DNA from: Amycolatopsis coloradensis
Lineage (GTDB): Bacteria; Actinomycetota; Actinomycetes; Mycobacteriales; Pseudonocardiaceae
Direction of reading: 5' to 3'
Assembly: GCF_001953865.1 (NCBI RefSeq)
Contig: NZ_MQUQ01000027.1
Location: forward strand, 1 to 64,000
DNA length: 64,000 nucleotides
This document shows positions 46,413 through 54,245 of the stretch, piece after piece; within the stretch, counting starts at the first letter, position 1, and each line of letters opens with the position of its first letter. Below the pieces are notes generated by a model. That model was given only the letters and a program-made list of their open reading frames with translations. It was not told where the DNA came from and ran no database searches. The position numbers were made by a program, and so were the translations under genes.

Positions 46413-46757
46413 CTAATGATCGTCGGGCCCGGCCGGGCGGGTGTTCACGGACAGCGGAACCGCATCGCGCGGTCCGTCCACTGTGGATTCCGCGACCCGG
46501 GAAGGGATCAGCCGGAACAGTGCCATCGCGCTGATCATGCTGACGCCGCAGATCGCGGCCAGGTACCAGGTGATGCCGGTGGTCGAGCCGGTGGTGTTGA
46601 GCACCGCGGTGGCGATCATCGGAGCGAGACTTCGGGTCGCCACCGGCTGGGTTACGTGCAACTCGGCGACGGCCCCGACCACGGTGCCCTGCCTGGCCAG
46701 CGCGTCGAGCAGGACGAGGTGGCGGAATTTCAGTCGGCCGTCCAGCAGGCGAGGCAA
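46413..46757 (-). pseudogene. Chimeric remnant: LysR-type HTH head joined in frame to an MFS tail
   Basis: The first 40 or so codons read as the DNA-binding head of a LysR regulator (RLKFRHLVLLDALARQGTVV, then AELHVTQPVATRS). At about 46621-46632 the frame passes directly into the last two transmembrane helices of an MFS transporter (LAPMIATAVLNTTG, WYLAAICGVSMISAMAL). A deletion between two neighbouring minus-strand genes explains this. The 114-residue product from TTG 46757 is unlikely to function as either parent. Confidence 0.6.
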
Positions 46758-46765
46758 ACCACCGC

Positions 46766-47124
46766 GTTCCCGGGCGCCGCCGGAACCGACGAGATCTACA
46801 TCCGACCGCTGGCCGCTTTCGGTGACCGCTTGCGCTCGGCCGGAGCGGATGTCCGCTCGTATCGTCTGGACTGGCGGCCCGAAGGGTCCGAGTTCGGCGC
46901 CACCCACTGCCTGGACCCTGCCGCTGCTGCTCGGCACCGAGCGGGCGTGGCAGGACAGCCCGATGCTCGGCAAGATCCCGTGGTCCGAGGTCGACACCTT
47001 CGGCGCCGCCCTCCGCGCCGTCTGGGCGGCCTTCGCCCGCACCGGCACCCTCGACCCCGCTCCCGTCGCCGGCCACCCCATCCGGTTCGACCGCCGCGTG
47101 TCATCCGGCTCCAGGCACGCGTGA
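46766..47124 (+). pseudogene. C-terminal remnant of a type-B carboxylesterase with a frameshift
   Basis: The frame reads AAGTDEIYIRPLAAFGDRL and YRLDWRPEGSEFGATHC, then must shift to LPLLLGTERAWQDSPMLGK and WSEVDTFGAALRAVWAAFAR, the usual end of para-nitrobenzyl esterase-like proteins. One extra C in the CCC at 46916-46918 restores the frame. The N-terminal three quarters, including the catalytic Ser, are missing. It starts immediately beside the LysR-MFS remnant, so both were cut by the same or neighbouring events. Confidence 0.6.
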
Positions 47125-47246
47125 TCCGATGACGATCCCGGCGCGTCCATGAGATTCCGCCGGACTTGGTGGACAGACCCTCCGAGCACACGACGGCCGA
47201 GTCGCGGATCTGGTTCGCCGTGGATGGTGACGACGCCGCACACGAG

Positions 47247-47864
47247 TCATCCCTTCCTGGCGGTGGAGCCGCGTCGGCTGGTCTTCTCCCACGTACCGCA
47301 GGCACTCATGCTGCACCACCGGCGGGACCCGTTCTTGCTGGTGTCGTAGAACAACCAGCCGCAGCTGCCGCCATGTCCGAGGCACTCCTTGATCCGGGTG
47401 AAGTCGGCGTTGATCGCCGCTTCCACGGCGGAGCGGGCGACCGGCCAGAGAACGCAGTCGAGTTCACCGCGAGGTGACCAGCTCCAGTTCAGGCCCGTGG
47501 GGGTCGAGACAAGGTCGGCGCGGCGCATGGCCTCGGCGTATGCCTGCTGGAGATGGGTGAGCGACGGACGTGGGGGCTCATCACCCTGGGCGATGGCGGC
47601 GAAGACCGCGTAGACGGCTTCGCGTAGTTGTTTGGCGCGCGAAAGAGTGTCCTTGGCGGCTTCGGGGTCACGTTGGACGCGTTTGCGTAGCAGACCCGCG
47701 CGGTTCGCCCCGATGGTCCCGGCGTCCGCGGACCACTCGACGAGGCTCGCGAAGTCCGTGAGATGGTCGTGGCTGGCCTTGTCGGCACGGGTCCGTCGGG
47801 GGCCGACGGTGTTCGCGAAATCGAGGCACACCAGGCCACCGATGTGCTCCAGTGGTTCAGGCAT
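47247..47864 (-). CDS. CGNR zinc-finger (ABATE domain) putative transcriptional regulator
   Basis: A 205-residue protein with an N-terminal ABATE-type domain (HIGGLVCLDFANTVGPRR) and a C-terminal zinc-binding region: CLGHGGSCGWLFYDTSKNGS, then RRWCSMSACG. The family name motif CGNR is degenerate here (CGTWEK). ATG 47864 is chosen because GGAAGG precedes it; a TTG six codons upstream lies over that site. It overlaps the preceding small ORF by 8 bp and is the last gene of a three-gene minus-strand operon with an MFS exporter, so local regulation is plausible. Confidence 0.8.
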   Translation of the reverse strand: MPEPLEHIGGLVCLDFANTVGPRRTRADKASHDHLTDFASLVEWSADAGTIGANRAGLLRKRVQRDPEAAKDTLSRAKQLREAVYAVFAAIAQGDEPPRPSLTHLQQAYAEAMRRADLVSTPTGLNWSWSPRGELDCVLWPVARSAVEAAINADFTRIKECLGHGGSCGWLFYDTSKNGSRRWCSMSACGTWEKTSRRGSTARKG

Positions 47865-48141
47865 CACGATCCTTCCCGGCAAGCGCGGCGGTGGTGCGCA
47901 GTGAGGGCAGTCGCCGGAACCGTACGTCGCTGACGTAGTGGCCGAGCCAGGCGAAGTCCGGGCTTTCGGTGGTCAGGTGACTCAGCCGCCGACCGTCGAT
48001 GTGTGGTTCTGTGCAGAACACTTGTCTGAAGGTCCGGTTTTCGGCCCCAGCGAGTTCGCTCAGCCGATCCAGTCTCGCCCGGTCGTACATCAGTGGTGCC
48101 TCAGGGCATGGGCCTTCGCGAAAAGGGTGTCGAGCAGTCAT
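47857..48141 (-). CDS. Small hypothetical protein, coupled to an MFS gene
   Basis: A 94-residue frame that I do not recognise. Its ATG overlaps the stop of the MFS gene (ATGA), and its end overlaps the CGNR regulator start by 8 bp. A second ATG at 48090 with GAGG upstream would give 77 residues. The protein is charged, with no membrane segment (ARLDRLSELAGAENRTFRQV; LSHLTTESPDFAWLGHYVSD). The tight coupling on both sides argues that it is real. It may be the surviving C-terminal part of a larger protein. Confidence 0.5.
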   Translation of the reverse strand: MTARHPFREGPCPEAPLMYDRARLDRLSELAGAENRTFRQVFCTEPHIDGRRLSHLTTESPDFAWLGHYVSDVRFRRLPSLRTTAALAGKDRDA

Positions 48142-49349
48142 TGCGTCTCTTCCGATCGGTTGCGGGAGTGTCGTGGCAGAGCCGCCAGTGTGGCGAGGGC
48201 GAGCAGGGTGGCGATGGCGAAGGCGCTGGAAAGCCCGGCGCTGTCGACGACGAGTCCGAGCGCGGAGGGGCCCGCCACGGCACCGAGGGTGATGAAGACG
48301 ACCACCACGCTGAAGCCGCGGGTGGGATGGTCTGGGAACACCATCGAACTCCACACCGACAGCAGCGTGCCGCCGACCATGAAGCCGCATCCGTAGAGCA
48401 CAGCGGAGGTCAGTGCGAATCCCCAGCCCGCGGGCGCGAGCCACAGAACGGCGGTGGAGAGGGACAGGACGAGCTGAGTGGTCACGAAGGTCGCACGGAG
48501 GCCGTGAAGTTGCACGAAGCGGCCCGTGAGCACCCCGACCGTTCCCGCGACCCCGATGACTGTCCACAGTACTGGGGCGACGCGTTCGTCTCCGTCATTG
48601 GCCGTCGCGACCGCGACTCCGGCGAACGACCAGTAAACCGCACCGATGAGCCCGGATGACGTGGCTGCCACGAACAAGGGCCACGCGCCCCGCCTGCCGA
48701 CCAGGGCGCGCCACTGAACCGGCTCCCGTGGTCGTGCGCGGTTCACCGGCGCGGACGGCAGCGCGCGGATGTTCCACGCCATCACGAGGAAAGCGACCGC
48801 CGCGGCACCGAGCCAGACCAGCCTCCATCGGGAGTCTGTGGCGAAGAAGGCGGCTGGGCCGGCGAGCACGACCCCGAAGGTCGTGCCGGTGCTGATCATC
48901 GACAACGCGTGCGTCCGCCCGCTGGGTTTCACGGTGTCTTGGACGAGGTCGGAATACGGCGTCCAGACCCAGCCCGGAGCCATTCCGGAGACCGCGACTC
49001 CCACGGCAAGGACCCAGGTGCCGGGAGCCACGGCGATGAGCAGCATCCCGGCACCGGCGCAAGCCAGCCCGATCGCGATCGGCAGCCGCGGTGACCTCCG
49101 GCCCGCCCACCGGCCCACGACGCCGAGAGCGAGCAACTCGCCCAGATAGCCGATGCTGGTCACGGCTCCGAGCGCGCCGGCGGACCCGCCGAATTCGGCT
49201 TGGAAGCGCGGGAGGAAGAGGCCATACCCGTAGCGGCCGAAGCCGTAGGTGACCGCGAGTGTCGCCAACCCGGACAAACCGAGAAGCCACGGGCCCGCAC
49301 GACCGCCATCCACGTCTCGTGCCGGGGTGACTGCTGATCCAGTGCGCAT
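48138..49349 (-). CDS. MFS transporter, YbfB/YjiJ-like
   Basis: A 403-residue protein with about 12 hydrophobic segments and the opening VTYGFGRYGYGLFLPRF, typical of the YbfB/YjiJ subgroup of the major facilitator superfamily. The loop after TM2 is GRWAGRRSPRLPI. It is the first gene of a minus-strand operon followed by the small ORF (ATGA overlap) and the CGNR regulator. Only a weak ribosome-binding site (GGACAG) precedes the ATG. Substrate unknown. Confidence 0.8.
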   Translation of the reverse strand: MRTGSAVTPARDVDGGRAGPWLLGLSGLATLAVTYGFGRYGYGLFLPRFQAEFGGSAGALGAVTSIGYLGELLALGVVGRWAGRRSPRLPIAIGLACAGAGMLLIAVAPGTWVLAVGVAVSGMAPGWVWTPYSDLVQDTVKPSGRTHALSMISTGTTFGVVLAGPAAFFATDSRWRLVWLGAAAVAFLVMAWNIRALPSAPVNRARPREPVQWRALVGRRGAWPLFVAATSSGLIGAVYWSFAGVAVATANDGDERVAPVLWTVIGVAGTVGVLTGRFVQLHGLRATFVTTQLVLSLSTAVLWLAPAGWGFALTSAVLYGCGFMVGGTLLSVWSSMVFPDHPTRGFSVVVVFITLGAVAGPSALGLVVDSAGLSSAFAIATLLALATLAALPRHSRNRSEETQ

Positions 49350-49932
49350 ACTGTCCGTCTACCCAGCGAAGGCTCACTCACGCACCGCCTATCAAGCTTT
49401 CACCGGATTGGAGTAACGATCGTCAAAAGAGGAGCACAACATGGTGCGAAGTAACCAGATCTACTGGTTCTGACCGGGCCATTACTCTCCGGACAGGCAT
49501 TCTGCACCGGCAATCGCTTTTACAGCGGTGAACGACCGTGTGCATCTCTGGATCGGTGTGGTCCCGCGCAGAGCGGATTTCGCACTGTGTCGAGCGGTGC
49601 ACGCGCGGTCGGCTACCTGCACGGGGCGGACGCGGTCCTCGCCGCTGCTCTGGAAATACAGGCCGCGGACGTCCCTGTGTGCGAGGCGATCGCCGAGCGG
49701 GGCGCGCGTCATGTCCTGGGACGCCGCGCCAGCGGCTCTGCGGATCCGTCATCGTGGGGGGGAGAGAGACGCGTCCGCTGCTGCAGGGTGTCCGGTCGAC
49801 CACCTGGGAGCCACGTCGCGACGAGATCCCTCACCAGCCGTGCGTCGCCCGCGATGATCGCGAACGGGCAGATCGACTTCGTCCTCTTGGGAGCAAGGAT
49901 CGATCTGGGCGGGGATCTCGGCGATCAAGCGC
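49350..49932. other. 583-bp gap with a tiny ORF
   Basis: No full gene is supportable. A ten-codon frame, MVRSNQIYWF (49441-49473, plus), has an excellent Shine-Dalgarno, GAGGAG at 49429-49434, with 6-nt spacing, and could be a leader peptide or the start of a lost gene. A plus-strand stretch near 49590-49740 (GADAVLAAALEIQAADVPVC) has protein-like composition but lacks start context and recognisable homology. Confidence 0.3.
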
Positions 49933-51591
49933 CTACCGGCCCGGCAGAGTCGAGACCTTGTGGAACTTGCCCGCTTCGACGGCGATCACCCCGCCGATCG
50001 CCGCTCCGGGTGGTGCGACCGCCTGCCAAGCCGCCCCTTCGGGTGCCGGGGTGTTCGTCTTGGCCATTGACGCCGGGAGTCCGACGATGCCGCCGCCGAG
50101 GACGACGTCGTTCTGGTCGACGACGAGGACGCAGTCGGCTCGGGTACCGCCGATGATGGCCCATCCGCTGAGAAGGGTGTCCCCGGTCAGCGCGGTGCCC
50201 ACTTCGCCGCGTGTGTCGCCGGTCTCCGTGGCGAGAGGGAGAGGCGCCGCTGTGGGCAGACGGCTGCCGAGTTCGGCGCCTCCGCAGCCGAGGGTGAAGG
50301 TGTCGTTGAAGGGATAGGCGCCGAGCGAGCGGGCCGCGGGGGCGGCGGCGCGCTGGATGTGCAGGGCGTCGAGGACGTTGGGCGCGTCGACGCGCAGGGC
50401 GATGGCGGCGAGGTTGAGAGGACCGTAGTCGTGCCGGACGCGTTCTGCTTTGGCGCCGCCGATGGCGTGCGTGACCAGTGCGACGGTCACGGTGACGATC
50501 AGCAGTTGCCGTAGAGGCCATTGTGGACGGTTGATGGCCACCAAGGCCAGTAGCGCACAGGTGGCGAGCGCGCCGATGACGACGTACCGGCTGATCAGTC
50601 CGACGTTGCCGCCGGGCACCTGGTCGGTCGTCCGGCCCATGGCCAGCATGCCCGCGAGCAGGGCGGCATAGGTGGCGAGCGCGATCCAGCCGGCGACTCG
50701 AGGACTCGCTTCACGGACAAAGTAGGCCAGTGCGGCGATGGTGAGCCCGCCGGCGATCACCGCGACGGCGGCGGCGTCGGCCGACCACAGCCCGCCGAGT
50801 GCCGCGGCGAGGACGGACAGCCTGCCGTCGGGGTCGAACGCCGACGTGGCCAGCGAATGCTGGCCGGACGGCTTGGCCAGAAACCAGGCCACGACAACGA
50901 GAATGCCGATCACGCCGGGGATCAGGACGCGCGGCCGGGAGTCTTTGCGCAGCCAGGCGATCAGCGCCAGGACGAACCAGATCGGCAGTGCCACACCGAA
51001 ACTGAGACAGCCCAGTGCCGCCGCGGCCCCGGCCGCCCAGCCGAGTCCACGGTGGGCACAGGCGATCGCGAGCACGCAGAAGAAGACCGCGGGAACCCAG
51101 CTGATCCCGTTGGTGCCCTGCAACCACAGTTCCGCGGCGTGGGAGCTGAAAAGTAACCACGAGAAGCCCGTCAGGACGACGGCTTTCGTTATGGTGGAAA
51201 GAGAATTCGGAATCATCGAGTGGAGCAGGGCCACGATCCCCGCCACCAGCAGCACCGTGAGCACGGTCAAGATCCGGTTGTCCCCGCCGAACCACGCCGC
51301 GTCCGCCCAGAACAGCAGCGACGGCAGGACGAAAGGCTGGTCGAGGTGATAAGTGAATACCTGACCGAACAGCAGATCGCCCTTGTCGTCGGTGATTTTG
51401 GCCAATACGTGCCAGTAATCGAGCAATACGTGCATTCTCGGCGCTCGTGCGGCGGTGAACAGGGCCAGCCCGAAGGGGATGAACGCGAAAATCCACAGCA
51501 AAACCGGCCCGGAGCGTCGCCATGGACGACGGTGCGCGGAATGTGGAAGCTCGTCCGAGGCCGCGGGACGAGCGAGGACGTGCTGGTTCAC
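49933..51591 (-). CDS. Multipass integral membrane protein of unknown function
   Basis: A 552-residue protein. GTG 51591 is chosen because AGGAG lies 6 bp upstream; the longer frame has no such site. About ten or more hydrophobic helices occupy residues 30-420, followed by a soluble C-terminal region (about 425-552) rich in Gly and Ala. The N-terminal pattern, with one helix followed by a loop containing LLDYWHVLAKITDD, resembles GT-C-type or polymer-export membrane proteins, but I see no diagnostic catalytic motif. No neighbour explains its role. Confidence 0.65.
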   Translation of the reverse strand: MNQHVLARPAASDELPHSAHRRPWRRSGPVLLWIFAFIPFGLALFTAARAPRMHVLLDYWHVLAKITDDKGDLLFGQVFTYHLDQPFVLPSLLFWADAAWFGGDNRILTVLTVLLVAGIVALLHSMIPNSLSTITKAVVLTGFSWLLFSSHAAELWLQGTNGISWVPAVFFCVLAIACAHRGLGWAAGAAAALGCLSFGVALPIWFVLALIAWLRKDSRPRVLIPGVIGILVVVAWFLAKPSGQHSLATSAFDPDGRLSVLAAALGGLWSADAAAVAVIAGGLTIAALAYFVREASPRVAGWIALATYAALLAGMLAMGRTTDQVPGGNVGLISRYVVIGALATCALLALVAINRPQWPLRQLLIVTVTVALVTHAIGGAKAERVRHDYGPLNLAAIALRVDAPNVLDALHIQRAAAPAARSLGAYPFNDTFTLGCGGAELGSRLPTAAPLPLATETGDTRGEVGTALTGDTLLSGWAIIGGTRADCVLVVDQNDVVLGGGIVGLPASMAKTNTPAPEGAAWQAVAPPGAAIGGVIAVEAGKFHKVSTLPGR

Positions 51592-52061
51592 GGATCTCCT
51601 GCCGGGAATGGGGGAATACGCAGTCCGGAGAGGTTGTACCGGGTTGAGTGGTTTGCCCGATTCAACCTCCGAATATGCTGTGACCACTGTCTTTACGGGA
51701 CCTGTCGGCGCTTGGCAAGAGTGAGGTTCACCTCAAGCGGTGATGTAACGACGACGTATGGTCGCGACGATCAAACGGCTCGGTCGGGCGGGTCATCCGC
51801 TCGATCACGCCCGATTCCCGACAGGCCGAGGGCGAGTTTGCTTCGACGGCGTTCGCTGTCGTGATGAATGGGGTGCGGTTCGTGTTCCTGTTGCGCCGTG
51901 ACTGGCGCAACACCACGCCCGCGTGGCGCACGGGAGTCATCCGCAACCCCGCACCGGGCGCCGCCCGGCGAATCCGGATCGACTACTACGAATTCGATCT
52001 CACCGCCCAGCTCGAACTGCACTGGACCACACCTGTGCCGCGCACCTTCCGAAGGGCCCTG

Positions 52062-52324
52062 CACCGGACTGCTGCACCGATGCGGAGTGGCGGACCCTGA
52101 TCTCACGGGCTACTGATCGCGGCGCCGCCTTTGACTACGAGGCCGCGGGCTGGGCATCCTGCGCGGGCGCGCCCATCTACTCGCCGGGTGGGGAGCTGGT
52201 CGCCGCCCTCGGTGTCGCAGTGATCGACGCCGGACGGCTCGCCCCCTTGGGCAGCGCCGTGCACCGTGCCACGAACATGATCACCGCCAACTTGGCGCGA
52301 CCTCACCTACGGCTATGCCCCTGA
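52062..52324 (+). pseudogene. C-terminal remnant of an IclR-type regulator
   Basis: The frame reads LISRATDRGAAFDYEAAGW, SCAGAPIYSPGGELVAALGV and later the short terminal helix, matching the end of the IclR effector-binding domain (RGYAxDxEE...CVAAPV...G.VVAALSV). The N-terminal HTH is absent upstream in frame. It ends at TGA 52324 and runs directly into an RHS remnant. Confidence 0.5.
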
Positions 52325-52703
52325 CGGAGCTGTGGGCCGAACCCGAAGGCGGGGTCGAACACCACTGCATCGCGTTCACCGGCAGGCCTCAACAGCGCTC
52401 CTGCGGTCCAATCTCTACCGCTACGACAACGCGACCAAGGCCGGCACCGATACCCTCCGCTGCGACTCCATCCGCCGACACGTACTCACCACCACGTCCG
52501 AGCCACCGGTCACTTGCAGCCGTGACGTCACCAACCGCATCACGACCCGGACGGCCCAGGAGAACGGCGAACCCCCGAAGATCACCCGCTACGGCTCCGC
52601 CGCCGCTGCCGGTGGGCCTGACTTCATCCTCGACGGGGCAGGAGACCTGCGGCAACGGGCCCTGAAACCGCCGGTCGGAGTAACCGCGAGCGGGGTCCGT
52701 CGA
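52299..52703 (+). pseudogene. RHS/YD-repeat protein remnant
   Basis: In the frame from 52299, pieces typical of actinobacterial RHS proteins can be read: DLTYGYAPDG, LYRYDNATKAGTDTLRCDS, then RDVTNRITTRTAQENG, ITRYGSAAAAGGPDFILDGA and GDLRQRALK. The order and spacing match an RHS core, but repeats are missing and intervening sequence is corrupted. No start or ribosome-binding site is present. RHS proteins are often polymorphic toxins; only a relic remains. Confidence 0.6.
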
Positions 52704-52890
52704 GCGGCGATGGGGCGTGGAACCGTCTGCGGGCGCGCTGGGCTCGTCGGCCGTGACCTGGTTCATCAGGCCGGTGAGCGTTCTCCCCGGTATGGGTAGC
52801 GCGCCCGCAGTAGTGGTGGACTCGGACAGCAACGTGGCGTCATTGACGAGGGGGACGTCTTCGAAAGATCTCCGAAAACGCCGGCTTCTG

Positions 52891-53526
52891 TCAGTTGTTC
52901 GGCTTCGTTCCCGTCATGTGCCCGTTCTCGAGGGGTACGGACGATGTCGGGGGCGCATCGGCTGTCTTTATCGCGTCCGGTTCCTCCTGGAGCTCCAATG
53001 CGAGCGGCTTCTTTTTCATCCGAAGAAGGTAGGCTGTACCTACGGCCGCTGCTCCGAACGCCACGATCCATGGCCAGCGGGGACGGGACCTCGGCAGCCC
53101 TTCGCCTCGCGCCACACTCTTGGCCTCGGCCAGCGCTTCGCTCAGGTTCGCCTTCGCGGCGGCTCGTCGCCTCTGACCTCGCCGTCCAGGCTCGCGGGAA
53201 GATTTCGCGGCGAGCACTACCGCATTCCTCGCCCTGCGCCCAGGCTCGTGCAGCCCGGCAATTCTCGTGAGTGTCTCTTCACGTACAGCGGCCGAGTTGT
53301 CCCGGATTTCCCTGCGGGTATTCCGGGTGTGTTTGGCAAACTTTTTACGAGCCCGGCGGGTAGTCGAAGTGACTTCGTCAACTCCTTCGGAAAGCTTCCG
53401 CTCGGCGATACCCGCAACCTCGGCGGCGGCTAATGCCCCAGCCTTTCCCGCCTCTGCCGCGAGTTCGCGTACGCCACTCACGCTGGTGCTCACCGATTGC
53501 CCCATCGAATTCGGGCTTCGCGCCAT
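52891..53526 (-). CDS. Hypothetical Ala/Lys/Arg-rich protein with one transmembrane helix
   Basis: A 211-residue protein from ATG 53526, preceded by AGGAGAAGG. The first 100 residues are helical, amphipathic and rich in Ala, Lys, Arg and Glu (AAEAGKAGALAAAEVAGIAE; TTRRARKKFAKHTRNTRREI). One transmembrane helix sits at about 150-170 (WPWIVAFGAAAVGTAYLL), followed by a short acidic tail. It resembles small coiled-coil, apolipoprotein-like membrane proteins common in actinobacteria. I do not recognise a named family. Confidence 0.55.
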   Translation of the reverse strand: MARSPNSMGQSVSTSVSGVRELAAEAGKAGALAAAEVAGIAERKLSEGVDEVTSTTRRARKKFAKHTRNTRREIRDNSAAVREETLTRIAGLHEPGRRARNAVVLAAKSSREPGRRGQRRRAAAKANLSEALAEAKSVARGEGLPRSRPRWPWIVAFGAAAVGTAYLLRMKKKPLALELQEEPDAIKTADAPPTSSVPLENGHMTGTKPNN

Positions 53527-53779
53527 CACCTTCTCCTCACTTGCCGTGCTACAAGATCTCTCTGCTTGAGTAACCGTGCCCCGGGTCTACCCCCTGACCG
53601 CGCCGCTGAAACCGCTGGTTGGGAGCGCCTATCGGGAGATAGGGAGCGGCTCGGCCCGGGGCGTGCTCCGGACGACATCGACAACGCGGTGGCCGGTGAG
53701 ATGGTCGCCACTTTGTGGGGCCAGTGGCCTTGGATGCCCGCGACCGGCACGCCGATCTGCCCGGAAACCGAGGTCGGGC

Positions 53780-53885
53780 GGGATCAGCGCGTCGAGTGCG
53801 GCCAAGTGCTCGGCCCGGCCGGTGAAGTCCCGCACCGACCCCGGACGCTGCCGGGGCACCAACTCGCCGGAATCCGCCCGCGGAC
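53780..53885 (-). pseudogene. Possible remnant of an NB-ARC/AfsR-type regulator
   Basis: A short minus-strand stretch reads ELVPRQRPGSVRDFTGRAEH then LAALDALIP, matching the linker that opens the NB-ARC ATPase of AfsR-like regulators (PxQLPxxVxxFxGRxxEL). No P-loop follows in any frame. The rest of 53527-54022 holds nothing supportable. Confidence 0.35.
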
Positions 53886-54022
53886 GCCCGGCCGACGATG
53901 CCCGGGTGTCCGATCGCGTCGGATCTGCGTCGGCTGGGCAGGGGTGACCCATCCGGTCGTGGCGGTTTCTTTGACCTCGACCGGTACCTGCCGTCAGGTC
54001 GCGGGGGTGTGGAAGGGGTTGC

Positions 54023-54212
54023 CTATTGGCCCTGGAGCCAGGCTGCGGTGTCTGGTGACAGTAAGCTGCCGTCGCATGGGCCGCTGGACAGCAGGATGCG
54101 GTGCTGAGCAGGCAGAAGTGCTGGCTCATTGCCGAGATTCACGATGCGGGTGAAGTCCGGGTCGCGGTCGAATGCCAGCGTGTCCGGCGCCATCTCCCGC
54201 CAGCTAAAGGCG
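54023..54212 (-). pseudogene. C-terminal remnant of a GH13 alpha-glucosidase-like enzyme
   Basis: The frame reads WREMAPDTLAFDRDPDFTRI, VNLGNEPALLPAQHRILLSS and GPCDGSLLSPDTAAWLQGQ before its stop. This matches the beta-sandwich end of family 13 alpha-glucosidases (FxRxxxFTxVVNLSDEPVxLP...VLLASGPL...LPPDTAxWL). The catalytic barrel is absent; the sequence upstream is the end of the EspG gene in a different frame. Confidence 0.55.
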
Positions 54213-54245
54213 CCGCCGCCGTGCGCGGAAGCCACGCACCACAGA

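Larger units (their letters stand above)
11529..46487. repeat. Dispersed palindrome GTCCAC(A/T)GTGGAC, eleven copies
   Basis: Full 13-mers start at 17485, 21301, 23129, 25696, 31061, 32786, 35045 and 40205. Copies with one flanking mismatch are at 11529, 15557 and 46476, and a centre-C variant lies at 21424. Most copies inside genes read Ser-Thr-Val-Asp using the uncommon Thr codon ACA or ACT. The copies at 11529 and 23129 are in another frame (His-Ser-Gly). They fall in C, A and E domains, so module duplication alone does not explain them. I saw none in NRPS1 or in the last 17 kb. Confidence 0.7.

Noticed and set aside
45620..46534. A 304-codon plus-strand frame opposite the dienelactone hydrolase-like gene
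   Set aside because: It is antisense to a clearly homologous gene and has no recognisable domain or ribosome-binding site.
51728..51946. A minus-strand stretch (GVIERMTRPTEPFDRRDH) resembling the start of an IclR regulator
   Set aside because: The resemblance is short and on the opposite strand to the IclR C-terminal remnant, so it is probably coincidence without a profile score.
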